From: Microbacterium sp. nov. GSS16
GTDB taxonomy: Bacteria; Actinomycetota; Actinomycetes; Actinomycetales; Microbacteriaceae
DNA: 64,000 nucleotides
Assembly: GCF_028198145.1 (NCBI RefSeq)
Contig: NZ_CP116338.1
Location: 1,860,001 to 1,924,000 of the forward strand
Reading direction: 5' to 3'
In this document: piece after piece, positions 23,309 to 31,310 of the stretch
Layout of the letters: every line of letters starts with the position of its first letter
Position numbering within the stretch: the first letter of the stretch is position 1
Translations under genes and position numbers: made by a program
Notes under the pieces: generated by a model
What the model saw: the letters and a program-made list of their open reading frames with translations, nothing else
What the model was told of the DNA's origin: nothing
Database searches by the model: none

Positions 23309-24825
23309 GGCTGCTCCGGTGGATCGCCCGAGTCGAGCCAGTCCGGCGGACCCGGTGGCTCGACCGAGGACACGAACATCACCCGACGGTTCGGCCTGTC
23401 GCGATAGCGCCGCCCGTTCGGGCTGACCCATTCGACCGAGCGGTCGGGAAGCTGGCGGGCGTACCACCGATGGCTATCGGGGATGTCGGGGTGCTTGAGC
23501 GGGTGATGTCTGGCGCAGAAGTGCGCGAGGTTGTCGATGTGGGTCTTTCCGCCCAGCGCCCAGTCCTCATTGTGATCGATCTCGCACCGGTGGATCGGAG
23601 CACGGCATCCGGGGAATCGGCAGTGCTGATCCCGGGCCCGCAGGAACCGGCGCATCTGCTCGGTGGGCGTGTAGGTGTCGGTCTCGACGACCATGCCGGC
23701 GGGGTCGAGGAACAGCCTCGTCCAGCCCGTGCGGAGACCGGAGAGCGAGCGGGCGACGGCCGGATCCAGCGGCCCGCGTCCGTCCAGTTCGGCGGGGAGG
23801 TCGTCCTCTCCGACGAGGGTCGTGGCGGCGACCGTCACCTGGATGGTGGCGTGGATGTTCTCCAGCCCCGTTCCGTGTGCCTCGGTGGGGATCGACGCGA
23901 GCAGCAGGTCGGTGAACAGGTCGGTGCGCAGCTGATCCATCGTCCTCGTGTCGGCGGGGACGTGGGTGATGCAGGGGCTGTCATCGCGGAACTTCGGGTC
24001 GAGAGGCGGCTCGAACGGGTCGGCCGTGAAGGTGTGCGATCCGAAGATCGCGCTCTCCATCAGATCGCCGTCGGCATGCGGCGTGCGGTCGTCCAGCGGC
24101 AGCAGGGTCTCGGGGTCGAGCCCGACGTCCTCCGGCTCCGACGGGCCGAGGTCTGGACCGCGGTCTTCAGGGTGCTTCTGCATGTGCCGGGCCATCTTGG
24201 TGAGCCGGTCGACGATGGCGACTCCCAGATGCTCCGGAAGCACCGCCTGAAGCAGCACGAGCCCGTCGCCGATCGAGCGCACCGTGACCGTGCGCTCGGC
24301 CGCAGCGCGCTCATGCTGCTCGACGACCGTCGACCCGGCCAGCGCTGCGGCGATGCGACGCGCCTGTGCCCGGGTGCGCGCCGCGGTGTCGTTCTCGGCT
24401 GTCTCGAGGGCCGCAGCCTCGTAGAGCAGCAGGGTGCCGGCCTCGACCGCGCCCGTCTCGATCGCCTCGCGCACCGGCCGGGCTTCGCGCAGGATCTCGC
24501 GCACGTGGTGAGGGGTGATGCGCCCTGCGGCGAACGATGCACGCACCGTCTCGAACTCCGTCGCCAGCAGATGAGCGTCGGTGAACGCGAACGTCATCGA
24601 TCCCTGCGCGACACGGCCCGCTGCGGCGTATTCGGCCATCATCGACCGCTCGATGGCATCCCGGTGCTGCGGTGCGGCCGACACCTCGTCCTGCCACAGC
24701 TCCCACCGACGAGCGAGCAGGTCCGACGCCTCGGCCTGCAGCGCCGCGATCTCACGCTGCTTCGCCGCCCACTCGTCGAGCAGCGCGATGCGCCGTTCGA
24801 TGAGAGCCTGCATCTCGTCCGCCAT
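23299..24825 (-). CDS. HNH endonuclease of the DUF222 / 13E12 repeat family
   Basis: 508 aa. A long N-terminal DUF222 domain is followed by a Cys-containing HNH motif near the C-terminus: CRFPGCRAPIHRCEIDHNEDW then LAHFCARHHPLKH. These genes are repeated in actinobacterial genomes; several in M. tuberculosis (13E12 family) are reported in the LexA regulon. I choose ATG 24825 (MADEMQAL) rather than ATG 24843, because the latter lies inside an SOS-like box. Its 3' end lies in a 57-bp duplication. Biological role unknown; it may be a homing-type or damage-induced nuclease. Confidence 0.88.
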   Translation of the reverse strand: MADEMQALIERRIALLDEWAAKQREIAALQAEASDLLARRWELWQDEVSAAPQHRDAIERSMMAEYAAAGRVAQGSMTFAFTDAHLLATEFETVRASFAAGRITPHHVREILREARPVREAIETGAVEAGTLLLYEAAALETAENDTAARTRAQARRIAAALAGSTVVEQHERAAAERTVTVRSIGDGLVLLQAVLPEHLGVAIVDRLTKMARHMQKHPEDRGPDLGPSEPEDVGLDPETLLPLDDRTPHADGDLMESAIFGSHTFTADPFEPPLDPKFRDDSPCITHVPADTRTMDQLRTDLFTDLLLASIPTEAHGTGLENIHATIQVTVAATTLVGEDDLPAELDGRGPLDPAVARSLSGLRTGWTRLFLDPAGMVVETDTYTPTEQMRRFLRARDQHCRFPGCRAPIHRCEIDHNEDWALGGKTHIDNLAHFCARHHPLKHPDIPDSHRWYARQLPDRSVEWVSPNGRRYRDRPNRRVMFVSSVEPPGPPDWLDSGDPPEQPPF

Positions 24826-24835
24826 GTGTTCAGAG

Positions 24836-24851
24836 TAGAACATACGTACGA
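24836..24851 (-). promoter_or_regulatory. SOS (LexA)-like box upstream of HNH/DUF222 gene
   Basis: TAGAAC-ATAC-GTACGA matches the actinobacterial SOS consensus TCGAAC-N4-GTTCGA at 10 of 12 half-site positions. It lies 10-26 bp before ATG 24825 on the minus strand, consistent with overlapping the promoter. Confidence 0.6.
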
Positions 24852-24893
24852 CATTCAGGCGGTGTCCGGTCCGTCTGTGGATAACTCGGCGAG

Positions 24894-25274
24894 TCAGCCG
24901 TCTTGCGGATCGCGACCGCGCAGCCGGTCGATCTCACGGCGCTCGCGCTTGGTCGGCCGGCCCGCTCCGCGATCGCGCACGGCGAGCATGGCCGACGGCT
25001 CACGCGGGGGAGTGCGGTCTTCGTACGCCGTCACCGCGACCGGGGCGCCGACGCGCTTCGACAGGGTCTGCTTGACGATGAGGATGCGGTCGAATCCCGA
25101 CATCCGCACTCTCACCTCGTCGCCGGGCTTGACGGTCTGCGCGGCCTTGGTGCGCTCGCCGCCGATCCGCACGTGCCCGGCACGGCACGCGGTGGTGGCG
25201 GCGGCGCGGGTCTTGTAGATGCGGATCGCCCACAGCCAGCTGTCGACGCGCACGGGCTTCATGGCATCCATCAT
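24894..25274 (-). CDS. S4-domain RNA-binding protein, HslR/RqcP-like
   Basis: 126 aa. An N-terminal S4 domain (RVDSWLWAIRIYKTRAAATTACRAGHVRIGGERTKAAQTVKPGDEV) is followed by a basic tail (GRPTKRERREIDRLRGRD). This is the Hsp15 (HslR) group, which binds 50S subunits carrying stalled nascent chains; RqcP is the Firmicute relative. The start is the ATG overlapping the upstream YhhN stop (ATGA at 25274-25271), so the two are coupled. A later Met (25262) is possible. Confidence 0.85.
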   Translation of the reverse strand: MMDAMKPVRVDSWLWAIRIYKTRAAATTACRAGHVRIGGERTKAAQTVKPGDEVRVRMSGFDRILIVKQTLSKRVGAPVAVTAYEDRTPPREPSAMLAVRDRGAGRPTKRERREIDRLRGRDPQDG

Positions 25275-25939
25275 CCGTCCTTCTCCGAGCGCAGGGCGCG
25301 GATCACACCGGCGATGATCAGCCCCTGCCCGAGGGTGTAGGTGAGCATCACGGCGGGGCTGGTCCAGGCCGGCATCGCGTCGGGGAGGAAGAGGCGGAAG
25401 GCGAGGATCGAATCGCTGGCGAGGAAGAACGCGCCACCTGTGGCGATGACCGCGTTGCCGCGGGCGGAGGTCGCGGCCGTGCCGGCGAGCACCAGGCCGT
25501 ACGCCGCCACGGCGAAGAACAGGTTGCCGACGTGCGGACCGACGACGGCCAGCATCCCGATCCACCAGGCGGCGTAGAGCAGCGTCCACCGCGGCAGTCG
25601 GCGGATCGAGGCGAATCGCAGGAAGACGACGATGTAGACGACGTGCGCGAGGCCGAAGAAGAGCAGCATGAGCGGCAGCTCGGGGCCGCCGGGGAAGAAC
25701 GCGCCGGCCCCATCGCCGAGCCACGAGAGCAGCAGCGCGGTCAGCAGAAGCGCGACGGTGACGCGCGGACGCAGCCGCGGGGCTGCGGCGGCCACGGGCA
25801 GCGCGAGCAGCGGCATGAGGGTCAGCTTCGTCGGCGCCGCGAGCGGGCTCTGGGCCGACAGTGCGATGACGTGGATGACCGCCAGAACGACGTACGGCGT
25901 CCAGACGGCGATGTCGAGCGGACGGATGCTGCGGGGCAT
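25271..25939 (-). CDS. YhhN family membrane protein (lysoplasmalogenase-like)
   Basis: 222 aa with about eight hydrophobic segments. The TMEM86/YhhN signatures are SWLGDGAGAFF and GGAFFLASDSILAFRLF, with conserved Asp residues. Eukaryotic TMEM86B hydrolyses lysoplasmalogen; bacterial activity is known in a few cases only, so the substrate is uncertain. A TACGAT hexamer 6 nt upstream of ATG 25939 indicates a leaderless start for this two-gene unit with the S4 protein. Confidence 0.85.
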   Translation of the reverse strand: MPRSIRPLDIAVWTPYVVLAVIHVIALSAQSPLAAPTKLTLMPLLALPVAAAAPRLRPRVTVALLLTALLLSWLGDGAGAFFPGGPELPLMLLFFGLAHVVYIVVFLRFASIRRLPRWTLLYAAWWIGMLAVVGPHVGNLFFAVAAYGLVLAGTAATSARGNAVIATGGAFFLASDSILAFRLFLPDAMPAWTSPAVMLTYTLGQGLIIAGVIRALRSEKDG

Positions 25940-25945
25940 CCACCC

Positions 25946-25951
25946 ATCGTA
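25946..25951 (-). promoter_or_regulatory. -10 hexamer TACGAT for YhhN gene
   Basis: TACGAT, then 6 nt, then ATG 25939 on the minus strand. Predicts leaderless transcription. Confidence 0.55.
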
Positions 25952-25959
25952 TTCAGCGG

Positions 25960-26412
25960 TCAGCCCTCGACCGTGACCTCGCCGATGTTGCCGTCGAGCC
26001 CGAGATGCACGGCCGGCCAGTACCCGTCGGGGAAGTGCCGCCCGCAGGAGTCGGTGAAGTGCAGCACGGTCGCGTCATCGGTGATCTCGAGGGTGTCGAG
26101 CACGAGATCGGCGGATCCCGTCTCCAGCTCGTCTGGCGAGGGCTCGCCGTCGCTGAAGTGAGTGATGATCGCATCGGATGCCCGGCGGCGGATGCCGTCG
26201 AGGTCGGCCACGACCGCGTGGACGCGAGGGATGAGGCTGCCCACCTGGTCGACATCGGCCCCGTCGATCATCAGCTCGAGTTCGCGACCGTCGATCGTCA
26301 GCGCGCCCGAATACCAGTCGTGCGTGACGACGTCGCCATCGTCGAGCGTCGTCTCGGCGCGGGAGAGGGTGCCGAGTTGCGGGTCTTCGATGGCCGCGTG
26401 CTGGGTGCTCAT
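25960..26412 (-). CDS. Conserved hypothetical protein, 150 aa
   Basis: Not recognised. It is acidic (many Asp/Glu), lacks a signal or membrane segment, and alternates short beta-like strands (GALTIDGRELELMIDG; DLVLDTLEITDDATVLHFTDSCGRHFPDGYWPAVHLGLDGNIGEVTVEG). That suggests a small cytoplasmic beta-rich fold, perhaps a DUF2262-like protein (weak). A TACGGT hexamer 6 nt before the ATG supports the start. Confidence 0.7.
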   Translation of the reverse strand: MSTQHAAIEDPQLGTLSRAETTLDDGDVVTHDWYSGALTIDGRELELMIDGADVDQVGSLIPRVHAVVADLDGIRRRASDAIITHFSDGEPSPDELETGSADLVLDTLEITDDATVLHFTDSCGRHFPDGYWPAVHLGLDGNIGEVTVEG

Positions 26413-26418
26413 GCGGTT

Positions 26419-26424
26419 ACCGTA
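26419..26424 (-). promoter_or_regulatory. -10 hexamer TACGGT for 150-aa hypothetical gene
   Basis: TACGGT, then 6 nt, then ATG 26412 on the minus strand. Confidence 0.55.
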
Positions 26425-26443
26425 GCGCCGAAGCGGCCGGCGA

Positions 26444-27028
26444 TCAGTCGGCCAGACCGCGCGTCACGAGTACTCGTCCTGCGGTCAGCGTCGGACCGAG
26501 CTCGAATCCAGCCGCGAGGAAGGTGGAGACGGTGCCGTGGTAGAGGTCGTTCGACCGGTGGGAGCCGGTGGAGGTGTCGACCGGGTACGCCTCGAGCAGG
26601 CGTGCGCCGGACTCGCGCGCGTAGTCGAGAGCGGATGCCAGCAGCCGGCCGTTCAGCCCCTGCCCGCGGTGCTCCCTGCGCACCACGAAGCAGGTCACCG
26701 CCCAGACGGAGTCGTCGTCGAGCGGTTCGGCGGTCGCGGCGGCGATGGCTCGGGTGTGCAGGATGCGCTGCTGCACGGTGCGTGGTCCGACGCGGATCCA
26801 TCCGGCAGCCTCATCGTCGACGTAGGCGATGAGGCCAGGGGGAGGGCCGGCCGCGATCTCGGCCTGGAGCATGTCGCGTCGCTCGTCGAGCGTCGTCGTC
26901 TGCCAGACCTTGTTGCGCACGACGGGCCAGATGCATTGGCAGCTGCGCCCGTCGCCGCCGCCCGAGAGTGCATGCTGAACGTCGTCCCAGCGGGGGCTCG
27001 TCGCCGGTTCGATGGTGATCGTCGCCAT
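26444..27028 (-). CDS. GNAT family N-acetyltransferase
   Basis: 194 aa. The acetyl-CoA motif A is VWAVTCFVVRREHRGQGLNGRLLASALDYARESGA (R-x-x-G-x-G form, with QGL in place of the usual GIG). The N-terminus has a CQCIWPVV segment typical of one actinobacterial GNAT subgroup. The substrate is unknown. A TAGCGT hexamer 6 nt before ATG 27028 suggests a leaderless mRNA. Confidence 0.85.
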   Translation of the reverse strand: MATITIEPATSPRWDDVQHALSGGGDGRSCQCIWPVVRNKVWQTTTLDERRDMLQAEIAAGPPPGLIAYVDDEAAGWIRVGPRTVQQRILHTRAIAAATAEPLDDDSVWAVTCFVVRREHRGQGLNGRLLASALDYARESGARLLEAYPVDTSTGSHRSNDLYHGTVSTFLAAGFELGPTLTAGRVLVTRGLAD

Positions 27029-27034
27029 GTCGGC

Positions 27035-27040
27035 ACGCTA
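27035..27040 (-). promoter_or_regulatory. -10 hexamer TAGCGT for GNAT gene
   Basis: TAGCGT, then 6 nt, then ATG 27028 on the minus strand. Confidence 0.55.
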
Positions 27041-27169
27041 CGCGGGGGCGCGGACATCGGCAACCGCCGCGTCGACGGGTGGTGCGCCACGCCCGGCGGT
27101 GCCGGTTCGCGGTGGCCGAATCGTTCGGCTACGATAGTGGAGTTGCCCGCGCTTCGGTGCGGACTGCCA

Positions 27170-27243
<74 letters not shown>

Positions 27244-27258
27244 CGTAGACGTAGACGT

Positions 27259-27310
27259 AGAAATGACGAAAGGGCCGGATCCGCCAGGATCCCGCCCTTT
27301 CGTCATTTCT
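27259..27310 (+). terminator. Terminator after tRNA-Pro, also serving the convergent DUF2254 side
   Basis: AGAAATGACGAAAGGGC (27259-27275) pairs perfectly with GCCCTTTCGTCATTTCT (27294-27310). An inner GGATCC/GGATCC pairing extends the stem. T-rich on the plus strand and, by symmetry, on the minus, so it can act on both strands. Between the tRNA and this stem lie three GACGTA units (27243-27260). Confidence 0.88.
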
Positions 27311-27403
27311 GCTCGCGCCCGTGAAGCGGGGCCACACGCCGCTCTACTATGGCCCGATGCGAATGCTCCTCACGTATTCGCGATCCGGCATAGGAGTCGA
27401 CCG

Positions 27404-28666
27404 TCATATCGTCTGGCCAGTGGCGGCGTCACGCACTGCGGCCCGCTCGCGTCGCGGCAGAGCCTCTCGGGCTCGTGCGTTCACCTCCCCGCTCAGCTCG
27501 CGCAGGAGCGCTCGATGCTCGGGAGCCGTCTCGGCGAGCGCGGCGAGGCACTTCTGAACACGGATGAGGACTTCGACGAATCCGGCGCCGTCTCGAGCGA
27601 GAGGCCGAAAGGCATCGGTGAGGAGGTCGCGCGTCTGCGCGCGTGGCATCCAGACGCGATCGTGGTCGATCTGCGAGGCGTGATCGGTGTCGGTCGTGAA
27701 CGCCCTGCTGAAGACTCGCTGCAGGGCGGCGGTCACCTCGATCGCGGTTCCGGGGTCGTTGGTTCCAGGTGACAGGGCGCGGCTGCCGATCTCGGCGAGA
27801 GCGATGACGCCCAAGCGGGGGTCCTGTTCGTAGTCGCGGTGGCGTCCGAGAGTGAACGCGGCCGAAAGCTGGTCGCGCAGCGACTGCGAGGGTGGCACGC
27901 TCACATGAGCCAGCGGATGCAGGGCGTCGGCGATGGTGCCGGGCGTCGCTGCGACGTAGACCTCGCAGTCGTGCTCATGCGCCAGAGCGTCGAGTCGTGC
28001 GACGTCGATCGCGAGCACGTAACGAGCGTCGGTGACGGCGATGGGGAAACTGGCCGCAGGCACGCGTGTGAGCTCGCGGGCGCCGAGCGTCGGGCGGCGC
28101 ATGTGGGCGATCAGCGCCGAGGCCGCAGCATCTTCGACCCGGTCGATGACGTCGGCCATTCGCCCGAACCGGGCGAGGTGACCGATCCAGCGCAGCAGGG
28201 TGATCACGACGACGCCGATGACCACCAACGTGCCGAAGAACAGGATCGTGCGGCCCTGTTCGGTGTAATACCCCGTGGACAGGGCGATTATCCCGACGAG
28301 GGCGAACACGAACGCGCCGGTGAACGTCGAGAGCGCCGTCTGCGAGGTCGGGTCGGCGATGAGCAGCTTGGTCGACCGCGGCGTGGCGATCGTCGTCGCC
28401 GACGAGTATGCGGTCACCATCGCGGTGATGGAAAAGGTCGTCGCGGTGAGCATCGCGGTTGCGATGATCTGCAGGATCGAGTCGACCGAATTCTGGCCGA
28501 GCTCCACCGTCACTTCGAACGGGATCCAGGCGCCGACGACGCCGGCCGCCAACGCGAACAGCACCGCGACCACGGTGAACGCGATCGCCCTGGCCCATAC
28601 GGTGCGCAGCGCGCGCTGCGCGTGAACCAGAAGACTCCCGCCAGAGGTGCTCGCCATGCGCCTCAT
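27404..28666 (-). CDS. DUF2254 family integral membrane protein
   Basis: 420 aa. Four or five transmembrane segments lie in the first 180 residues (AIAFTVVAVLFALAAGVVGAWI; ALVGIIALSTGYY; ILFFGTLVVIGVVVITLL). A long cytoplasmic part follows, with the family-typical GVIALAEIGSRALSPGTNDPGTA. The family is widespread and uncharacterised; the membrane half loosely resembles channel-type proteins. ATG 28666 is used; ATG 28657 is an alternative. It follows the marR-type gene on the same strand after about 48 nt. Confidence 0.85.
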   Translation of the reverse strand: MRRMASTSGGSLLVHAQRALRTVWARAIAFTVVAVLFALAAGVVGAWIPFEVTVELGQNSVDSILQIIATAMLTATTFSITAMVTAYSSATTIATPRSTKLLIADPTSQTALSTFTGAFVFALVGIIALSTGYYTEQGRTILFFGTLVVIGVVVITLLRWIGHLARFGRMADVIDRVEDAAASALIAHMRRPTLGARELTRVPAASFPIAVTDARYVLAIDVARLDALAHEHDCEVYVAATPGTIADALHPLAHVSVPPSQSLRDQLSAAFTLGRHRDYEQDPRLGVIALAEIGSRALSPGTNDPGTAIEVTAALQRVFSRAFTTDTDHASQIDHDRVWMPRAQTRDLLTDAFRPLARDGAGFVEVLIRVQKCLAALAETAPEHRALLRELSGEVNARAREALPRRERAAVRDAATGQTI

Positions 28667-28714
28667 TCAACACGGTCGAACGCGCCGTCGTGACCGCGCC
28701 GCACCGCGATGTCG

Positions 28715-29152
28715 TCAGCCGACCAGCAGGGCGTCTCTGCATCGAGTCAGAAGCTCATGAAGACGAGCGCGCTCCACAGGCTCGACCTGCGCGGTCATGG
28801 CCTGAACGACCGAGGAGACCTCGTCATGCGCGCGGGCGAGGAGCGGCTCTGCGGCGGCGCTCAGAACCACGCCCCGCTCTCGCCGGGGCCCTGGATGGGT
28901 CGAACGCGTCACCAGCCCGCGCTTCTCCAGGCCCTGCAGAAGCACGTTCATCGACTGGCGGGAGACGAACGCCCGTCGGGCAAGCTCGGAACCGGTGATG
29001 CCCGGGGTGCTCTGCAGTGCGGTCAAGCACGCGTACTGCGGCACGCTCAGCGAGAGCGGGCGAAGCCGGTCATCCATCCGCTGATTCAACAGCGACTGCG
29101 TCTCCTTGATCAGCACGCCCAGCGCCTCCGGGCTTCGGTCCGATGCATCCAT
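28715..29152 (-). CDS. MarR family transcriptional regulator
   Basis: 145 aa with a winged-helix core: LSVPQYACLTALQSTPGITGSELARRAFVSRQSMNVLLQGLEKRGLVTRSTHP, then wing and C-terminal dimerisation helix. Start MDASDRSPEAL at 29152 is taken; an upstream ATG (29191) would run through both operator-like palindromes. It is divergent from a glyoxalase-fold gene, with two copies of TGTCAA-N4-TTGACA between them, so autoregulation and control of that gene are likely. Confidence 0.88.
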   Translation of the reverse strand: MDASDRSPEALGVLIKETQSLLNQRMDDRLRPLSLSVPQYACLTALQSTPGITGSELARRAFVSRQSMNVLLQGLEKRGLVTRSTHPGPRRERGVVLSAAAEPLLARAHDEVSSVVQAMTAQVEPVERARLHELLTRCRDALLVG

Positions 29153-29167
29153 GTCAATAGTTTGACA
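29152..29167. promoter_or_regulatory. Operator palindrome 1 of the MarR/VOC intergenic region
   Basis: TGTCAATAGTTTGACA: perfect half-sites TGTCAA and TTGACA around 4 nt. It overlaps the first base of the marR-type start codon. Confidence 0.75.
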
Positions 29168-29182
29168 CATGACTACGCGGAG

Positions 29183-29198
29183 TGTCAGCATATTGACA
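29183..29198. promoter_or_regulatory. Operator palindrome 2 of the MarR/VOC intergenic region
   Basis: TGTCAGCATATTGACA differs from palindrome 1 by one half-site base. Its centre is 31 bp from that of palindrome 1, close to three helical turns, so both sites face the same side of the DNA. Confidence 0.75.
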
Positions 29199-29229
29199 CA
29201 TGGCCATCGAACAGAACAGGAGCTCGCTC

Positions 29230-29604
29230 ATGGCAGCAACCACCTCCGGACCCGATTTCGTCTCGTTCCAGGTACGAGATCGGGCGGCCTCCGCGAAGTT
29301 CTACCAGGAGCTCGTCGGACTCACCCCGCTCCCGGGCTTGAACCCCGCCGCGACCGTGTTCTCCGCAGGAGATGTCGCGTTCGCTGTCCGCGACCCGTTC
29401 CCAGGTGTGGAACTCGATGCGATCCCTCAGCTCGGCGCAGGCATCGGCGTCTGGTTCCACAGCGCCGACGCGGCGGGCGTGCATGCACGACTGGTCGATG
29501 CGGGAGTCGAGGTCGTGCAGGAGCCAATCGGGGGGCCGTTCGGCCTGCAGTTCTCCTTTCGTGATCCCGATGGCTATGTCGTCACCGTTCACGCCGGCGG
29601 CTGA
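29230..29604 (+). CDS. VOC (glyoxalase/bleomycin-resistance fold) protein
   Basis: 124 aa with two beta-alpha-beta-beta-beta modules: VSFQVRDRAASAKFYQELVGLTPL and GVWFHSADAAGVHARLVDAGVEVVQEPIGGPFGLQFSFRDPDGYVVTV. ATG 29230 has AGGAG upstream at 8 nt; ATG 29200 lies beside operator 2 and lacks a ribosome site. It is divergently transcribed from the MarR regulator and is probably its main target. Possible roles are reactive-compound detoxification or drug binding; substrate unknown. Confidence 0.85.
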   Translation: MAATTSGPDFVSFQVRDRAASAKFYQELVGLTPLPGLNPAATVFSAGDVAFAVRDPFPGVELDAIPQLGAGIGVWFHSADAAGVHARLVDAGVEVVQEPIGGPFGLQFSFRDPDGYVVTVHAGG

Positions 29605-29625
29605 GTGCCGTGAGGCGAGCGCCCG

Positions 29626-30027
29626 TCAGGGCGTCACCAGCACCGAGATCACGTTGCCGGCCGGGTCCGTGAACCATGCGATCTCCGGGCCCGACGCGCC
29701 GTCCGGGCCCATCCGTGCGATTCCCTTCTCGTCAGTGCCGAAGTCGGGGTCGGTGTAGATCTTGGTGACCACACCGCGGGCGTTCAGATCATCGACGGCG
29801 GCATCGATGTCAGCCACCTCGAAGTTCAGAACGGTGTACGTCGCCGGCACATGGTCCGGCTTGTCGTACACGAGGATCGAGCCGCCCTGCGGCAGACCGA
29901 TCTCGAGGAAGCCCATCGGGTTGCTCGAGACCGGCATGCCGAGCGTCTCGCCGTAGAACGTGCGGGCGACGTCGAGATCGTCGACGCTGAAGCCGCTGAA
30001 GACCCGCTCGGGGTCGAATGCGCTCAT
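29626..30027 (-). CDS. Second VOC-fold protein
   Basis: 133 aa from ATG 30027 (MSAFDPERVFSGFSVDDLDVARTFYGETLGMPV). Metal-ligand-like positions and the terminal motif EIAWFTDPAGNVISVL fit the glyoxalase/dioxygenase superfamily. It is convergent with the first VOC gene (22-nt gap). Sequences differ enough that this is not a recent duplication. Function unknown. Confidence 0.85.
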   Translation of the reverse strand: MSAFDPERVFSGFSVDDLDVARTFYGETLGMPVSSNPMGFLEIGLPQGGSILVYDKPDHVPATYTVLNFEVADIDAAVDDLNARGVVTKIYTDPDFGTDEKGIARMGPDGASGPEIAWFTDPAGNVISVLVTP

Positions 30028-30096
30028 GAGGCAATGGTGCGCTCGCCGCCGGCGCATTTCCACTGCTTCTGCGACCGCTGCGCGCGACCGCCGACA

Positions 30097-31083
30097 TCAG
30101 ACGCGATCCACCGCCGACCGGTCGTCGACCCGCGTCTTCCTGAGGCTCGCGACCGTCGCCACCGCGATCGTGCCCGCGATGAACAGCAGTGACAGCCAGA
30201 TCGGGATCTCGGGGATCACGGTGATCGGCTCGCCGCCGTTGATGAACGGCAGCTCGTTCTTGTGCAACGCGTGGATGAGCAGCTTCACGCCGATGAAGGC
30301 GAGGATCACCGCGAGTCCCTGGGCGAGGTACACGAGGCGCTCGAGCAGGCCGCCGATCAGGAAGAAGAGCTGCCGCAGTCCCATCAGGGCGAACACGTTG
30401 GCGGTGAAGACGAGGTACGCCTCCTCGGTCAGCCCGTAGATCGCGGGGATGGAGTCGACGGCGAAGATGAGGTCGACGAAGCCGATGGCGACGATGGTCA
30501 GCAGCATCGGCGTCACCCACCGGCGGCCGTCCTTGCGCACGGTCAGCTTGTCTTGGTGGTACTCGTCCGTCACCGGCAGATGCCTGCGGACGAAGCGCAT
30601 GAACCGGCCGTCGACGACGTTCGAGTCGCCGTGTGAGAACGCCTGGTGCCAGGCGAGCACGAGCAGCAGTGCTCCGAATAGGTAGAAGACCCAGGTGAAG
30701 TTCTCGATCAGCGCTGCACCGACCGCGATGAAGACGCCGCGCAGGATGAGCGCGATCACGATGCCGATCATCAGCACCTTCTGCTGATAGATCTTCGGCA
30801 CGGCGAAGCTCGACATCACCAGCAGGAACACGAAGAGATTGTCGACCGACAGTGCCTTCTCGGTCAGGTAGCCCGCGAAGTATTCACCGCCGAACGTCCA
30901 TCCTGAGACCACACCCACGCCGACACCGAACACCAGCGCGAGGGCGATGTAGAACGCCGACCAGCGCGCTGATTCGGCGATCGTCGGCTCGTGTGGTTTG
31001 CGGACATGCGTGAAGAACTCGTAGATGAAGAAGGCGACGGTCACCGCGACCGTGATCATCCAGACGAGGGGGCTGACTTCCAA
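30097..31083 (-). CDS. TerC family membrane protein, probable manganese exporter
   Basis: 328 aa with eight or nine transmembrane segments. Acidic in-membrane motifs typical of TerC/Alx/MeeF are SVDNLFVFLLVMSSF and IFAVDSIPAIYGLT. Start TTG 31083 (MEVSPLVW) is chosen from AGGAG 5 nt upstream; longer readings run through a riboswitch. The leader carries a yybP-ykoY aptamer, which senses Mn2+ and switches on efflux genes, so manganese export, perhaps to metallate secreted proteins, is the likely role. Confidence 0.92.
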   Translation of the reverse strand: MEVSPLVWMITVAVTVAFFIYEFFTHVRKPHEPTIAESARWSAFYIALALVFGVGVGVVSGWTFGGEYFAGYLTEKALSVDNLFVFLLVMSSFAVPKIYQQKVLMIGIVIALILRGVFIAVGAALIENFTWVFYLFGALLLVLAWHQAFSHGDSNVVDGRFMRFVRRHLPVTDEYHQDKLTVRKDGRRWVTPMLLTIVAIGFVDLIFAVDSIPAIYGLTEEAYLVFTANVFALMGLRQLFFLIGGLLERLVYLAQGLAVILAFIGVKLLIHALHKNELPFINGGEPITVIPEIPIWLSLLFIAGTIAVATVASLRKTRVDDRSAVDRV

Positions 31084-31115
31084 GGGGTCTCCTGACCTGA
31101 GGCGAACGAATCGAC

Positions 31116-31210
31116 GCCAAGGTCTTCTCCATTCCCGAATCGGGAACCGGTGGACCGGGATGCGAATGCATCCGTGGTGACGACCCACCGCGCGGGAGTA
31201 CTCCCCTTGC
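31116..31210 (-). ncRNA. yybP-ykoY manganese riboswitch aptamer
   Basis: Reading the minus strand: GCAAGGGGAGTACTCCCGC, then GGTCGTCACCACGG, a GGATGC/GCATCC hairpin arm, CGGTCCACCGG, and a closing AGACCTTGG. P1 forms between CAAGG (31205-31209) and CCTTG (31118-31122). These are the conserved core elements of the class (Rfam RF00080). The expression platform covers 31084-31115 and includes the terC AGGAG site, so control at translation or termination is possible. Confidence 0.88.
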
Positions 31211-31310
31211 GGTGACCAGTGTAACGGCTCCCGCAATGCATCTTGAATGCCCTCCTCACACCCTGCGATCCTCACCTGCGAGACGACGAAGTTCGATAAG
31301 AGGAGTGTCA

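Noticed and set aside
29200..29229. Earlier ATG of the first VOC gene
   Set aside because: It overlaps the operator region and has no ribosome site. ATG 29230 has AGGAG at good spacing.
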